Positions 24,846 through 33,092 of a DNA stretch of 42,177 nt are shown here, in pieces. Numbering within the stretch: the first letter of the stretch is position 1; every line of letters starts with the position of its first letter. The translations under genes were made by a program, and so were the position numbers. This DNA is from an uncultured bacterium. Its GTDB lineage: Bacteria > Verrucomicrobiota > Kiritimatiellia > RFP12 > UBA1067. Below the pieces are notes generated by a model that was not told the DNA's origin, did not search any database, and saw nothing but the letters and a program-made list of their open reading frames with translations. The DNA is taken from the NCBI GenBank assembly GCA_902800055.1, contig CADCCW010000017.1, positions 1 through 42,177 of the forward strand. The letters run 5' to 3'.

Positions 24846-25766
24846 CTATGTCCTTTCTATTGCGCGGAGCTTCGCGCTCCGCGAACGTGGGTTTGCCGCC
24901 ATTTCCGCTTCGCCGGGCGTCACCGCCCGGCGCGTCACCATCCTCGCGCGCGGCTCTTCGCCGCACCACTCCTCGCCGCCGGCCTGGAGCGAACGCATCC
25001 TGCCGACATGGGAGGAGAAAAACCGCTTGACCTTCCGGTCGCTCAGGCTCTCGAAGGTAATCACCGCAAACCTGCCGCCTGGGCGCAGGATCGCCAGCCC
25101 ACCCTCGAGCGCGCGGTCGAGCTCGCCGAGCTCGTCGTTGACCGCCATCCTCAGCGCCTGGAAGACCCGCGTCGCCGGATGCCTCGGACCCTTGCGCCCG
25201 ACGGCGCCGGCGACGACGTCGGCAAGCTCGGTGGTGGTCTCGATCCGCCCCCTCGACTCGCGCCGCCTGACGATCGCCCGCGCGATCCGCCGCGCGTTCG
25301 GCTCCTCGCCAAGGTCGCGGAAGATGGCGGCGAGGCCATCCTCGCCTTCGGAATTGACGATGTCCGCCGCGGTCAGCGCATCCGACCGATCCATGCGCAT
25401 GTCAAGGGATCCCTCGCGCAGAAAGCTGAACCCGCGCCCGGCGTCATCCAGCTGAGGAGACGACACGCCCAGGTCCAGCAGAACCCCGTCAACTTCATTC
25501 CATCCGTTTTCATCAGCAATCTCCTTGATGTCGCCGTGCCTTCCGCGCACCGCGACAAGTCCCTCCGTCCCCACGGCCTCGTCGATCGCCTGGGCGTCGC
25601 GGTCGATGCCCAGCACGCTGCCGCCGCGCGCGATGATCTCGCGCGTGTGGCCGGCGCGGCCGAGGGTGCCGTCGACATACCTGCCGCCGGGCTTCACCGC
25701 GAGCGCGTCGACGGCCTCCCGAAGGAGGACCGGTACATGCAGAGTCGATGTCGAGCTTTCCGTCAT
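24846..25766 (-). CDS. rsmH: 16S rRNA (cytosine-1402-N4)-methyltransferase
   Basis: 306 residues, normal length. Family features: HVPVLLREAVDAL at the start, the SAM-binding motif YVDGTLGRAGHT (about 30-41), DGVLLDLGVSSPQLD, GFSF and LDMRMD, ATRVFQALRMAVNDEL, and GGRFAVITFESLSDRKVKR. I chose ATG 25766, which overlaps the mraZ stop as TGATG and has GGAGG 4 nt ahead; a GTG one codon upstream is too close to that ribosome site. Confidence 0.96.
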   Translation of the reverse strand: MTESSTSTLHVPVLLREAVDALAVKPGGRYVDGTLGRAGHTREIIARGGSVLGIDRDAQAIDEAVGTEGLVAVRGRHGDIKEIADENGWNEVDGVLLDLGVSSPQLDDAGRGFSFLREGSLDMRMDRSDALTAADIVNSEGEDGLAAIFRDLGEEPNARRIARAIVRRRESRGRIETTTELADVVAGAVGRKGPRHPATRVFQALRMAVNDELGELDRALEGGLAILRPGGRFAVITFESLSDRKVKRFFSSHVGRMRSLQAGGEEWCGEEPRARMVTRRAVTPGEAEMAANPRSRSAKLRAIERT

Positions 25767-26251
25767 CACGCCTCCAGCATGTCGAGCGCCGCGTTGAAGT
25801 CGGCCAGGTCGCCGCCGGACTCCACGGCATACGCCTTTGGATCCCAGAGCTTGGCCATACGAACCGAACCCGCCATCACGACCGTCGTCGTCAAGTTCGC
25901 AAACTGAAGGAGCTTGTCGCTGATGCGGATTCGGCCTTGAACGTCAAGCATGAGCTGTTCCGAGTTCGCGCCGATGAGCATAGCCGCCTTCGTCAGCGCC
26001 GGATCAAAGAGCGCCTTCTCGCGCAGCTTCGCCAGGAGCGACTCCATCTCCGCCTTGGGCAGGAGGTCGAGGCACTTACCGTTTCGGTCGCGCATCACGT
26101 AGACAAAGTCGGGATCCCCCATCGCCTGTCGCCATTCGCGCGGAATGGTGAGGCGCTTCTTGGGATCAAGCGAGTGCTCGAACTCGCCCATCAGCGCGTT
26201 CGACCCGCTCGACGTTGCCTCCGCAACACTCTGAACAACCTTCTTTGACAT
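25766..26251 (-). CDS. mraZ: transcriptional regulator MraZ
   Basis: 161 residues. MraZ is a ring-forming DNA-binding protein of the SpoVT/AbrB type that autoregulates the division cluster. Visible are the two copies of its fold: GEFEHSLDPKKRLTIPREWR (about 22-41) and QLMLDVQGRIRISDKLLQFA (about 97-116). The N-terminus is about 15 residues longer than E. coli MraZ. The predicted start of transcription lies about 4 nt before the ATG, so the leader is minimal. First gene of mraZ-rsmH-ftsL-ftsI. Confidence 0.96.
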   Translation of the reverse strand: MSKKVVQSVAEATSSGSNALMGEFEHSLDPKKRLTIPREWRQAMGDPDFVYVMRDRNGKCLDLLPKAEMESLLAKLREKALFDPALTKAAMLIGANSEQLMLDVQGRIRISDKLLQFANLTTTVVMAGSVRMAKLWDPKAYAVESGGDLADFNAALDMLEA

Positions 26252-26256
26252 TTCGT

Positions 26257-26281
26257 GACACAATTATACACTATTTGACAC
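26257..26281 (-). promoter_or_regulatory. candidate MraZ operator, three direct repeats
   Basis: GTGTC, GTGTA and GTGTC occur on the minus strand at 26281-26277, 26271-26267 and 26261-26257, exactly 10 bp apart. They overlap the spacer, the -10 and the start region. Known MraZ sites are short direct repeats with 10-bp spacing in E. coli (TGGGN), so this is a good autoregulation candidate. Confidence 0.55.
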
Positions 26282-26292
26282 CACGCCGTCAA
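26263..26292 (-). promoter_or_regulatory. sigma70-type promoter for mraZ
   Basis: -35 TTGACG (26292-26287), 18-bp spacer, -10 TATAAT (26268-26263). It is the only clear -35/-10 pair among the operon promoters here; the others rely on an extended -10. Confidence 0.75.
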
Positions 26293-26301
26293 GGGGGTAT
26301 T

Positions 26302-26349
26302 GAAAAAAAATAAAAAAAAATTCTCCTGCGCGCCAAACGCAGGAGAATT
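26302..26349 (-). terminator. strong Rho-independent terminator
   Basis: A perfect 12-bp stem (26349-26338 with 26330-26319, 7-nt loop) is followed on the minus strand by a run of Ts interrupted once. It closes the long transcript that ends with the SGNH-GH28 gene and insulates mraZ. Confidence 0.95.
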
Positions 26350-26374
26350 GGGGTTCAGGGCACTGTCAGCCGCG

Positions 26375-28528
26375 CTACAGCCGCGGGACCGGCTTGCCGT
26401 TCATGCGCACGTTGCGCAGCTCGATCTCGCCTGGCTTAGTACCAGGCTGGAACGAGACGCCCGCCTTCGGAAGCGGCACGCCGTCCTCGACCAGGATGTC
26501 GATGTCCTCGAGGAGGCACCGGCGGAAGCTGCCGAACGGTTCGTTGGGCGAGACGTCCTTGTTCTTGTACATCGACCCCGACGCGTACATCTTGGCGTTG
26601 AGCGCGGCAAACCAGCAGTCGACGGCCGGCCGCTTCGCCGCCTTGGCGTAGACGTCGTCGCGCCCACGCTGATACTCGGGCTCGCTCCTGGACGCGTCGT
26701 ACTCGATGCGGATGTTCCTGAACGTCACATCGTCGACCGCGCACGGCCCGCCGAGGTGCACGCTCAGCGCGGCCGACGAGTTGTGGATGAGGTCGCAGTC
26801 CTCGAAGACTATGTTGCGCCACGCGCTCGCCCAGGTCTCGAGCCCGTTCTCGAGCGTCCGCCCCCAGCCGCACCAGCACACGCACCGCTCCACCTTCACG
26901 TTCTCCACTGGACGCGCGCTGTCAGGCAGGATCCCCTTCAGCACCACCGAGTCGTCGAACGAGTGGATGTAGCTGTCGGCGAGGCGCACGTTGCGCGTGT
27001 TGCAGAAGTCGATGCCGTCCGTGTTGTAGCGCCACGCGCCGGTGATCTTCAGGTGCGAGACGTCAACGTCCTCGCAGCCGAACGTCGCCACGCACCACTC
27101 GCACGAGTCCACGACCACCGGCCCCTCGACGACTATCCGCTTCGAGCGGCGCGCGCGGATCGGAGTGAGCTGCCGCATCACCATGTCCCCCTCCCCCGCC
27201 TTGTCGTCCGGATTGCGGTTGTAGTAGGCCTTCACGCGCCGGCAGGTCGTGCCGCAGATGATTCCGTAGCCGCGGATCTGGACGTCCTCGACGCCGTCCA
27301 TCGCGAAGCCGCCGTACACCACCGCGTCTTTGTCGATGTAGACGCGGTCGTGGCTCTTGAGATTGACGCCGCGCGTCAGGTGGACGCCCGGCCCGAAGGT
27401 CACCGTCGCCGTCCGGCGGTACTCGGCGAAGTCGTTCTCGGGCTCGACGAAGATCTCGAGCGGACGGTGGTAGTCGTCGAGCTCGAGCACGTAGTGGCCG
27501 CACTTCGGCAGCGTGAATTCCACCGCGCCGTCCTTCACGGCCGGCTTCACGCCGGCGGAGAGCGGACGTACCACCGCCTTCCTGAAGGCGCGGTCGCACT
27601 TCACCCGCCAGGACGTCGCGCCCTTCGCCTCGACCGCGGCGAAACCGGCGCGCTCGGTCTGGTCGACGGGGCGCTGGAAGCCGGTGAAGAGCCGGTTGTA
27701 CTCCATCGCCGAGACCTGGATCGCGTGTACCTTCACCGGCCGGCCGTCCACCCACGCCTCGTAGCCCGACCTCTCCGGGAACAGCCCCTCAACGATGCGC
27801 GCGGCGATCTCCGCCATGCCGCGGTCGCCGGGATGCGCCTTGACGCCAGGATGGGAGAAGCCGGCGTCGCTCGCGTCCATCCCCGGCTGCGTGTAGACGT
27901 CGGTCTTCACGAACGGGATCGCATAGTCGCTCGCGGCGTACGCCATCGCCCAGTCCTTGGCCGCATCCGGCCAGAAGCTGCCGCGCACGACGGCGAGCGG
28001 CTTGGTGTTCCGTCCGTCGAGGAACGCGCCGAGGAGCCGCTTGAACGTGTCGCGCCACGCGAGGCGGTCCGACTCGTTCTTCAGCGACCGCACGTTCTCG
28101 CCGAGCGCGACGACGAGCACGTCGGGGTCCTCCTTGGCGAGCTCCGCGGTCTTCGACCAGTCCCAGCTGCTGAAGTCGCGCTCGAAGTTGGCGTAGTTGC
28201 GCACCACGAGGTCGGCTCGGCGGCCGAGGCGCCGCTCGACCTCGCGCGTGACGATGTGGACAAAGTCCTTCTCCGCCGCGCTCGCGGCCATGCCCCAGCT
28301 GTTGGTCCAGCCGATCGCCGCGTTCGGTCCGTGCAGCGTGATGGAGTTGCCGATGAACAGCACCTTCACTCCGCCGTCGGTCTTCCGGTCCGCGGCGTAC
28401 GCCGCCGAGTTCATCTCCGTCGAATGGTGGCGCTCGGCGTCTGAGATCTCGCCAGTCGCGGCAACCGCAGACGCCGCAAGCCACACACCGACCAGGAAAC
28501 CCCTTCTGCCGATTATGTCATTTGCCAT
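26375..28528 (-). CDS. exported SGNH esterase fused to GH28 polygalacturonase-like domain
   Basis: 717 residues. The N-terminus has a Tat-like signal (GRRGFLVG followed by a hydrophobic stretch). About residues 53-250 form an SGNH hydrolase: FIGNSIT, the GEN block and HPGDRG near the C-terminal end of the domain. From about 390 a right-handed beta-helix follows with GH28 active-site residues YNTDGID and FDDSVVLKG, hydrolysing polygalacturonan-type chains. The pair would remove acyl (acetyl or methyl) decorations and cut the backbone of pectin-like glycans outside the cytoplasm. Start at 28528 with AGAGG ahead; 11-nt overlap with the glycosyltransferase gene. The substrate is inferred. Confidence 0.85.
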   Translation of the reverse strand: MANDIIGRRGFLVGVWLAASAVAATGEISDAERHHSTEMNSAAYAADRKTDGGVKVLFIGNSITLHGPNAAIGWTNSWGMAASAAEKDFVHIVTREVERRLGRRADLVVRNYANFERDFSSWDWSKTAELAKEDPDVLVVALGENVRSLKNESDRLAWRDTFKRLLGAFLDGRNTKPLAVVRGSFWPDAAKDWAMAYAASDYAIPFVKTDVYTQPGMDASDAGFSHPGVKAHPGDRGMAEIAARIVEGLFPERSGYEAWVDGRPVKVHAIQVSAMEYNRLFTGFQRPVDQTERAGFAAVEAKGATSWRVKCDRAFRKAVVRPLSAGVKPAVKDGAVEFTLPKCGHYVLELDDYHRPLEIFVEPENDFAEYRRTATVTFGPGVHLTRGVNLKSHDRVYIDKDAVVYGGFAMDGVEDVQIRGYGIICGTTCRRVKAYYNRNPDDKAGEGDMVMRQLTPIRARRSKRIVVEGPVVVDSCEWCVATFGCEDVDVSHLKITGAWRYNTDGIDFCNTRNVRLADSYIHSFDDSVVLKGILPDSARPVENVKVERCVCWCGWGRTLENGLETWASAWRNIVFEDCDLIHNSSAALSVHLGGPCAVDDVTFRNIRIEYDASRSEPEYQRGRDDVYAKAAKRPAVDCWFAALNAKMYASGSMYKNKDVSPNEPFGSFRRCLLEDIDILVEDGVPLPKAGVSFQPGTKPGEIELRNVRMNGKPVPRL

Positions 28529-29687
28529 TGCATTCCTCTTGCTTAAGTTGCACTACCCTGCGAACATACTCGGGATAGATCGAGTCAGCCCGGAGACAGA
28601 CCGGGAGCGATGCCGCCACGGCGGAATCCCGCAGCGAGCCGAGCGCGGCGAGGAGCGAGTCGGGCGAGGCGAAGTCGTACACCGCCCCGAGCCGCTCGCG
28701 TCGCAGCAGCTCGCCGCACTCGCCGTCAAGCGAGCTAACCACTCGCAGCCCCGCCGCGAGATAGTCGAAGAGCTTGTTGGGCAGTCCCACCCAGCTGTCG
28801 TCGCGCATCGGGATAACGCCGACGTCGCACTGCGCGAGCAGCGCATTCAGCTCCGCTTCGCCGAGATACCCGTGGAACACCACCCGGTCCGCCGCGCCGC
28901 GCGCGGCTGCGAGCGACTTGAGCGCCGCCTCCTTGCCGCCCGCGCCGGCAACGTCGAGCGTCAGCGACTTGTCGCGCGCCACCGCCTCGACCACCGTCTC
29001 GAGTCCGTAGCCCGAACCGAGGTTACCGGCGTAGACGAGACGCATCGTCCCGTCCGCCCGTGCGGCGCGCGGCGGCATTGACGCCGGCGCGTCGATGCCC
29101 AGCGGCGCGAGGAAGAAATCCTCCCTTCCGGTCAGCTCGCGGTAGCGCGCCGACACTCCGGTCACCAGGTCGGCGCGGCAGTAGAGCCGGCGCGCGGCAA
29201 TGCGCATCGGCAAGAGCGGCGCGAACGCCGCCCAGCGAAGCCACTTCGGCAGCAGGCGGAAAAATGTCTCTGGCCACGCGTCCTGCACGTCGAGGACGAA
29301 CTTCGCGCCGTACCGCCGCGCAAGCCGCATCGCGGCAGTCGCGGCTGAAAGCGTGGGCGCGGCGGCGACGACGACGTCCGGACGCGGCACTTCGCCGGCG
29401 TCGGCCATCCGCCGCGCCTGGCGCTCGAAGCGCCGCGCGTAGACGAGGTGGCTGAAGGCGCGGCGCAGCGAAACGTTGGCGGAATAGGGGATGGTCGGCA
29501 CCAGCACCACGTTCGGCGGCATCTCCGCGATCTGCCGCGGCGCCTTGGTGCCGTGGTTGAAGTCCGAGGCGAAGACGACCGCGCGGTGCCCGGCGGCAAT
29601 GAACGCCGCCTGCATGAGCGAGTAGCGCATCCGGCGGTAGCCCTCGGCCGGCAGGTTGTCGAACGGAGTCTCGATCCAGATTGTCAT
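28518..29687 (-). CDS. GT4-family glycosyltransferase (WbuB-like)
   Basis: 389 residues, GT-B fold. N-terminal half: MTIWIETPFDNLPAEGYRRMRY, a nucleoside-free acceptor domain, then VLDVQDAWPETFF. C-terminal half: RLVYAGNLGSGYGLETVVEA and the nucleotide-sugar-binding EX7E-like region SWVGLPNKLFDYLAAGLRVVS. Such enzymes add a sugar from an NDP-sugar to an exopolysaccharide or O-antigen intermediate at the inner face of the membrane. It is coupled to the SDR gene upstream by a TAATG overlap. Confidence 0.88.
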   Translation of the reverse strand: MTIWIETPFDNLPAEGYRRMRYSLMQAAFIAAGHRAVVFASDFNHGTKAPRQIAEMPPNVVLVPTIPYSANVSLRRAFSHLVYARRFERQARRMADAGEVPRPDVVVAAAPTLSAATAAMRLARRYGAKFVLDVQDAWPETFFRLLPKWLRWAAFAPLLPMRIAARRLYCRADLVTGVSARYRELTGREDFFLAPLGIDAPASMPPRAARADGTMRLVYAGNLGSGYGLETVVEAVARDKSLTLDVAGAGGKEAALKSLAAARGAADRVVFHGYLGEAELNALLAQCDVGVIPMRDDSWVGLPNKLFDYLAAGLRVVSSLDGECGELLRRERLGAVYDFASPDSLLAALGSLRDSAVAASLPVCLRADSIYPEYVRRVVQLKQEECNGK

Positions 29688-30364
29688 TAGAACCTCATGG
29701 GCGCCGACACGGCCATTTCGCCGCCGTCGACAGGGATGATGCAGCCGGTGGTGTGCTCCGCTTCAGCGAGAAAGGCAACGGACTCAGCCACCGCCTCCGG
29801 CGTTGGCCGCCCAAGCGGCGTAAAACCTGCCTTCTCGCGGAAGCCGACCGGCGCTAGCACCGGGCCCGGTGCGACACCGTTGACGCGCAGCGTGTCCGCG
29901 AAAAGTGCCGCGGCACGGTGAGTGAACTCGACGAGCTTGCGCTTTGACTCAAGGTAGGCGCCACCGCCTTCGCCAGCGAGTGCGCGAGAGTCGAGGATGT
30001 TCACCACCGCGCCGCGACCGGATTCGCGCCCGGCCGCGAGGATTGTTAGCTTCTCCGCGGCAGTGTAGTTGACGGCCTCGATCCGCGCGGCGGTCGCCGC
30101 GTCGACAGGATCCTGCGCAAAAAGCCCGGCGTTGTTGACGACGAGGTCAGGCGGCTGGCCGCCAAGGAGCCGCAGCGCCTCGGCGTAAAGCCGCGCCGCA
30201 CCAGTCGTCTCGGCGAGATCGGCGACGATGTCCGCACCGGCATCGGCGCGGTGGGAGCTCGTCAGCACCCGCCAGCCTCCGGCACGCAGGCGCTCGGAGA
30301 CCGCAAGACCGATCCGCGTCGTCCCTCCCGTCACCACCGCAGTAAGATGATTAATCGACTTCAT
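29687..30364 (-). CDS. SDR-family oxidoreductase, pteridine reductase-like
   Basis: 225 residues. A Rossmann fold with a TGGTTRIG cofactor loop (about 12-19), as in pteridine reductase/FolM-type SDRs, VNNAGLF (about 87-93), and the catalytic Ser in the ILDS strand with YLESK (Tyr-x-x-x-Lys). The C-terminal region has GCIIPVDGG. It would reduce a carbonyl or a pterin with NADPH; the exact substrate cannot be told. Start ATG 30364 with AGGAAG ahead. It lies directly below the 98-bp repeats. Confidence 0.88.
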   Translation of the reverse strand: MKSINHLTAVVTGGTTRIGLAVSERLRAGGWRVLTSSHRADAGADIVADLAETTGAARLYAEALRLLGGQPPDLVVNNAGLFAQDPVDAATAARIEAVNYTAAEKLTILAAGRESGRGAVVNILDSRALAGEGGGAYLESKRKLVEFTHRAAALFADTLRVNGVAPGPVLAPVGFREKAGFTPLGRPTPEAVAESVAFLAEAEHTTGCIIPVDGGEMAVSAPMRF

Positions 30365-30381
30365 TTCTTCCTATGTGAGAA

Positions 30382-30651
30382 TTTTAACACAAAGAACACA
30401 GAGAACGCAGAGAGCTTGTAGGCCCTCCTTTGTGCCCTTTGTGATCTTTGTGTTAGAAACCTTCATCGCCTCGTCCCTCTTTTAACACAAAGAACACAGA
30501 GAACGCAGAGAGCTTGTAGCCCCTCCTTTGTGCCCTTTGTGATCTTTGTGTTAGAAACCTTCATCGCCTCGTCCCTCTTTTAACACAAAGAACACAGAGA
30601 ACGCAGAGAGCTTGTAGGCCCTCCTTTGTGCCCTTTGTGTTCTTTGTGTTG
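30382..30651. repeat. three 98-bp units of palindromic 9-mers
   Basis: Units start at 30382, 30480 and 30578 (period exactly 98). The third is cut at about 73 bp. The first part of each unit is an imperfect inverted repeat: the left arm runs in 9-nt steps of ACACAAAGA type and the right arm in steps of CTTTGTGTT type. A non-palindromic spacer of about 25 bp (TAGAAACC...CCCTC) joins full units. Copies differ by only a few bases. Confidence 0.95.
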
Positions 30652-30660
30652 AGAAAAAAA

Positions 30661-31032
30661 TCATACCACCCTCTTTATGCACTGGAACTTCTCCGACCCA
30701 AAGTTTATTAGCATGCCGTGGCGCAGACCTGTAGCACGCAGATAATTAACCAACTGCATTTCATGTATCGGCGCTATGGCTGAAACAGCCTTCAGCTCGA
30801 CGATAACACAATCCTCCACCAGCAAATCCGCACAATATTCTCCAACCACAAAATCGTCTTCGTCACGCACGACAATCGGAGCCTGCTGCCTTACTGACAA
30901 GCCCAATTTAGACAAACGATGCGATAGAGCGTTCTCGTAGACCTTTTCAAGATATCCTGGCATGAAACGCACATGCACATCATATGCTGTCTGCCTTATT
31001 GTATCGCAGATGAGTTTTATGTCAGGTTCCAT
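30661..31032 (-). CDS. GxxExxY protein (PD-(D/E)XK nuclease-like)
   Basis: 123 residues. The family-naming motif is GYLEKVY (26-32). A PD-(D/E)XK-like core follows: GEYCADLL with Asp69, Glu79-Leu-Lys81, and EMQLVNYLRATG (Gln-x-x-x-Tyr helix). GxxExxY proteins are small, widespread and of unknown function, with a nuclease-like fold. Start chosen at ATG 31032; a GTG at 31044 lies within the flanking repeat. The gene has distinctly lower GC than its neighbours and is bracketed by identical 18-bp direct repeats, so it looks acquired. Confidence 0.9.
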   Translation of the reverse strand: MEPDIKLICDTIRQTAYDVHVRFMPGYLEKVYENALSHRLSKLGLSVRQQAPIVVRDEDDFVVGEYCADLLVEDCVIVELKAVSAIAPIHEMQLVNYLRATGLRHGMLINFGSEKFQCIKRVV

Positions 31033-31043
31033 GTTTTCACCCA

Positions 31044-31070
31044 CTATGTGTACTTTGTGTTCTTTGTGTT
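31044..31070. repeat. 9-mer repeat flanking the GxxExxY gene
   Basis: Three successive 9-mers (CTATGTGTA, CTTTGTGTT, CTTTGTGTT). The 18 bp at 31053-31070 is identical to 30633-30650 on the other side of the gene, in the same orientation. Confidence 0.9.
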
Positions 31071-31080
31071 AAAAAACTCA

Positions 31081-31677
31081 TTATCTTGACTCAATGTAGA
31101 CGAATGCGGGAGCGGAGGACTCGACTTCGATCGTCACGGCTGCGGCTCGGTTGAGGGTGGCGCAGTACGGATTCGCGAACTTCACCCCGTCCAGCGGCCA
31201 GACCAGGCCCTTCGACGCCATCCTCGCCTTCGGATCCGCCGTGAACACCGACACCCCTGCGCCCTTCCACGCCCGAAGCCGCGCACGGCCATGGACCGGA
31301 TGAAACACGCCAAAGTCGGTCACCACCTTCACCTGCGCCTCCAGCGCGCGGAAGACATTGCCGATTGTGTGATCCTCACGCTGACCGGTCGCGCCAACCA
31401 CCACCAGGTCGCTCCATCCGCGACCGCGGCAAAACGCAATCGCCTTGGCAAGGTCGTTGTCGTCCTGCGACTCCATCCGCACCGCGTTCGGCGGCGCGAC
31501 TCGGCACGAGTCGAAGTCGCCTACGGTAAAGTCCGGCCAGCGGCGGAACCGCCGTCGGTAGGCTAGCGCGGCGCCGTCGCAGGCGACTACGCGACGGGCG
31601 CGCTCAAGTAGCCGCCTCGCCTCGCCGCCCGGGCTCGGGAAATCGCCGTCCGCGACAATGACCGTGCAGTTGCTCAT
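31081..31677 (-). CDS. thiamine pyrophosphokinase
   Basis: 198 residues, normal for TPK (ThiN/Tnr3 type). It transfers pyrophosphate from ATP to thiamine. Motifs: VADGD near the start, VACDGAA, VGDFDS (about 52-57), DDNDLAKAIAF (DxxD-x-x-KA) and GATGQREDHTIGN (about 95-107). The C-terminal beta-domain is shorter and ends in Phe-Val-Tyr-Ile-Glu. It follows the GH28 gene by 13 nt, an odd partner functionally. Confidence 0.93.
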   Translation of the reverse strand: MSNCTVIVADGDFPSPGGEARRLLERARRVVACDGAALAYRRRFRRWPDFTVGDFDSCRVAPPNAVRMESQDDNDLAKAIAFCRGRGWSDLVVVGATGQREDHTIGNVFRALEAQVKVVTDFGVFHPVHGRARLRAWKGAGVSVFTADPKARMASKGLVWPLDGVKFANPYCATLNRAAAVTIEVESSAPAFVYIESR

Positions 31678-31690
31678 TCGGCTCCTGGCC

Positions 31691-33064
31691 TCACTTCGCC
31701 GGGACGTCGGTGAAGGTGCAGCCGTCGAAGCGCACCCCCTTCAGCCCGCGGAACTCCTCCCGGCCCTCGTTCCACCAGTACGCCGCGCCCTTCTGCTTCC
31801 AGCGCCCTGGGAAGGTGCCGTCGGCGCAGCGGGTGAACGCGCAGCCGCGGAAAACGACGTCCTCAAGCTCACGTCCCTTCGCCACGCGCAGGTCTGGGAA
31901 CTTGTAGGCGCGGGCGCGGATGTCCGAGAAGGTAATCGCCCTGATCGCCTCCAGGCGGGTGAACTCCTCGCCGGTGATGTCGAAGCGGACGGGCGAGGAG
32001 TAGATGCGGTCCATCACGATCGACGAGAAGACCAGGTTCTCGTAGAGCGACGCCTCGACCCCGTAGTCGTCCATCCCCTTCTCGAACGGCGGCAGGTCGA
32101 TGCCGATGCCGCAGGCGGAGTCGGTGATGGCGAGCCCCGTGAAGGTGCAGTTCCTCACCACGCCGTCGTTGAGCCAGCCGATGCGGATGGCGTTCGCGTG
32201 GCTGGTGAGCTGGCAGTTGGCCACGGTCACGCGCTCGCAGACGCGGAGGCGCCCGTCGCGGAACGGACGGTTGTTGCACCGCACCACGATCGCGTCGTCG
32301 CCGGCGAGGATGCGGCAGTTGGAGATCGAGACGTCCCTCGACGCGTTGAGGTGGATGCCGTCGTTGTTGGGGAGCTCGGGGTCGGCGAGCACCTTGACGC
32401 GCTCGAAGACCACGCGGTCGCAGTCGGTCACCCAGTAGCCCCAGCCGGCCGCCGGATGGACGAGCGTCACGTCCTCGACCAGCACGTCCTGGCAGCCGGC
32501 GAAGAGGATCATCCGCGGCGGACCGAGCTTGCCGGGAATGCGGCGGTACTTCCAGTTCACCCACTCGTCCTCGCCGAGCGGCTTTGCGTCCGCGCCGGCA
32601 TTGCCCTCGTTCTCGTAGCCGTAGGAGAGGCTGTTGGAGAGCTTGACGAACGCCATGCCGTTGCAGTCGATTTTGCCGCGGCCGGTGAGCGCGACGTTGC
32701 GGCGGCCGTCGGCGACGACGAGCGCGGTGGTGCGGCCGCGCGTGGTCTTGCCCGGGTCGAGGACGGCGCTGGGAACGTTGGTCGGGAAGTCCGAGTCGTC
32801 CTTCGAGCCGAGCAGCGTGGCATCGACTTCGATGTGGAGGTCGACGCCGTCTTTCAGGAACACCATCCCGGAGAGGAACGTCCCCTGCGAAAGCACCACC
32901 CTGCCGCCGCCGGCCTTGGCGCAGGCGTCGATCGCCTGCTGGATCGCGACAGTGTCCTTGGCGGTTCCGTCGCCCTTCGCGCCGAAGGCGCGCGGGTCAA
33001 AGTCCCTGGCCGGCGCGGCGGCGGCAAGCGCGGCAGCGAATGCGATGGTGATGGCTGTTTTCAT
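31691..33064 (-). CDS. secreted GH28-like beta-helix protein, copy 1
   Basis: 457 residues. A signal peptide (about 1-19) is followed by the pectate-lyase/GH28 entry motif AFGAKGDGTAKDT (27-39). The active-site region carries PNNDGIH (Asn233-Asn234-Asp235) and GDDAIVV (256-257 as the Asp pair). The family's GHG segment is replaced by SHANAIRIGW (288-297). It should cleave galacturonan-like or other side chains outside the cell, with a modified site. Start ATG 33064 has AAGGAG ahead. Paralogue of the next gene, 28 nt away. Confidence 0.88.
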   Translation of the reverse strand: MKTAITIAFAAALAAAAPARDFDPRAFGAKGDGTAKDTVAIQQAIDACAKAGGGRVVLSQGTFLSGMVFLKDGVDLHIEVDATLLGSKDDSDFPTNVPSAVLDPGKTTRGRTTALVVADGRRNVALTGRGKIDCNGMAFVKLSNSLSYGYENEGNAGADAKPLGEDEWVNWKYRRIPGKLGPPRMILFAGCQDVLVEDVTLVHPAAGWGYWVTDCDRVVFERVKVLADPELPNNDGIHLNASRDVSISNCRILAGDDAIVVRCNNRPFRDGRLRVCERVTVANCQLTSHANAIRIGWLNDGVVRNCTFTGLAITDSACGIGIDLPPFEKGMDDYGVEASLYENLVFSSIVMDRIYSSPVRFDITGEEFTRLEAIRAITFSDIRARAYKFPDLRVAKGRELEDVVFRGCAFTRCADGTFPGRWKQKGAAYWWNEGREEFRGLKGVRFDGCTFTDVPAK

Positions 33065-33092
33065 CGTTCTGCTCCTTGTGGTGGTTGAAGGT

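Noticed and set aside
30382-30651. Possible CRISPR array
   Set aside because: The 98-bp period comes from near-identical whole units; there are no short constant repeats with variable spacers, and no cas genes.
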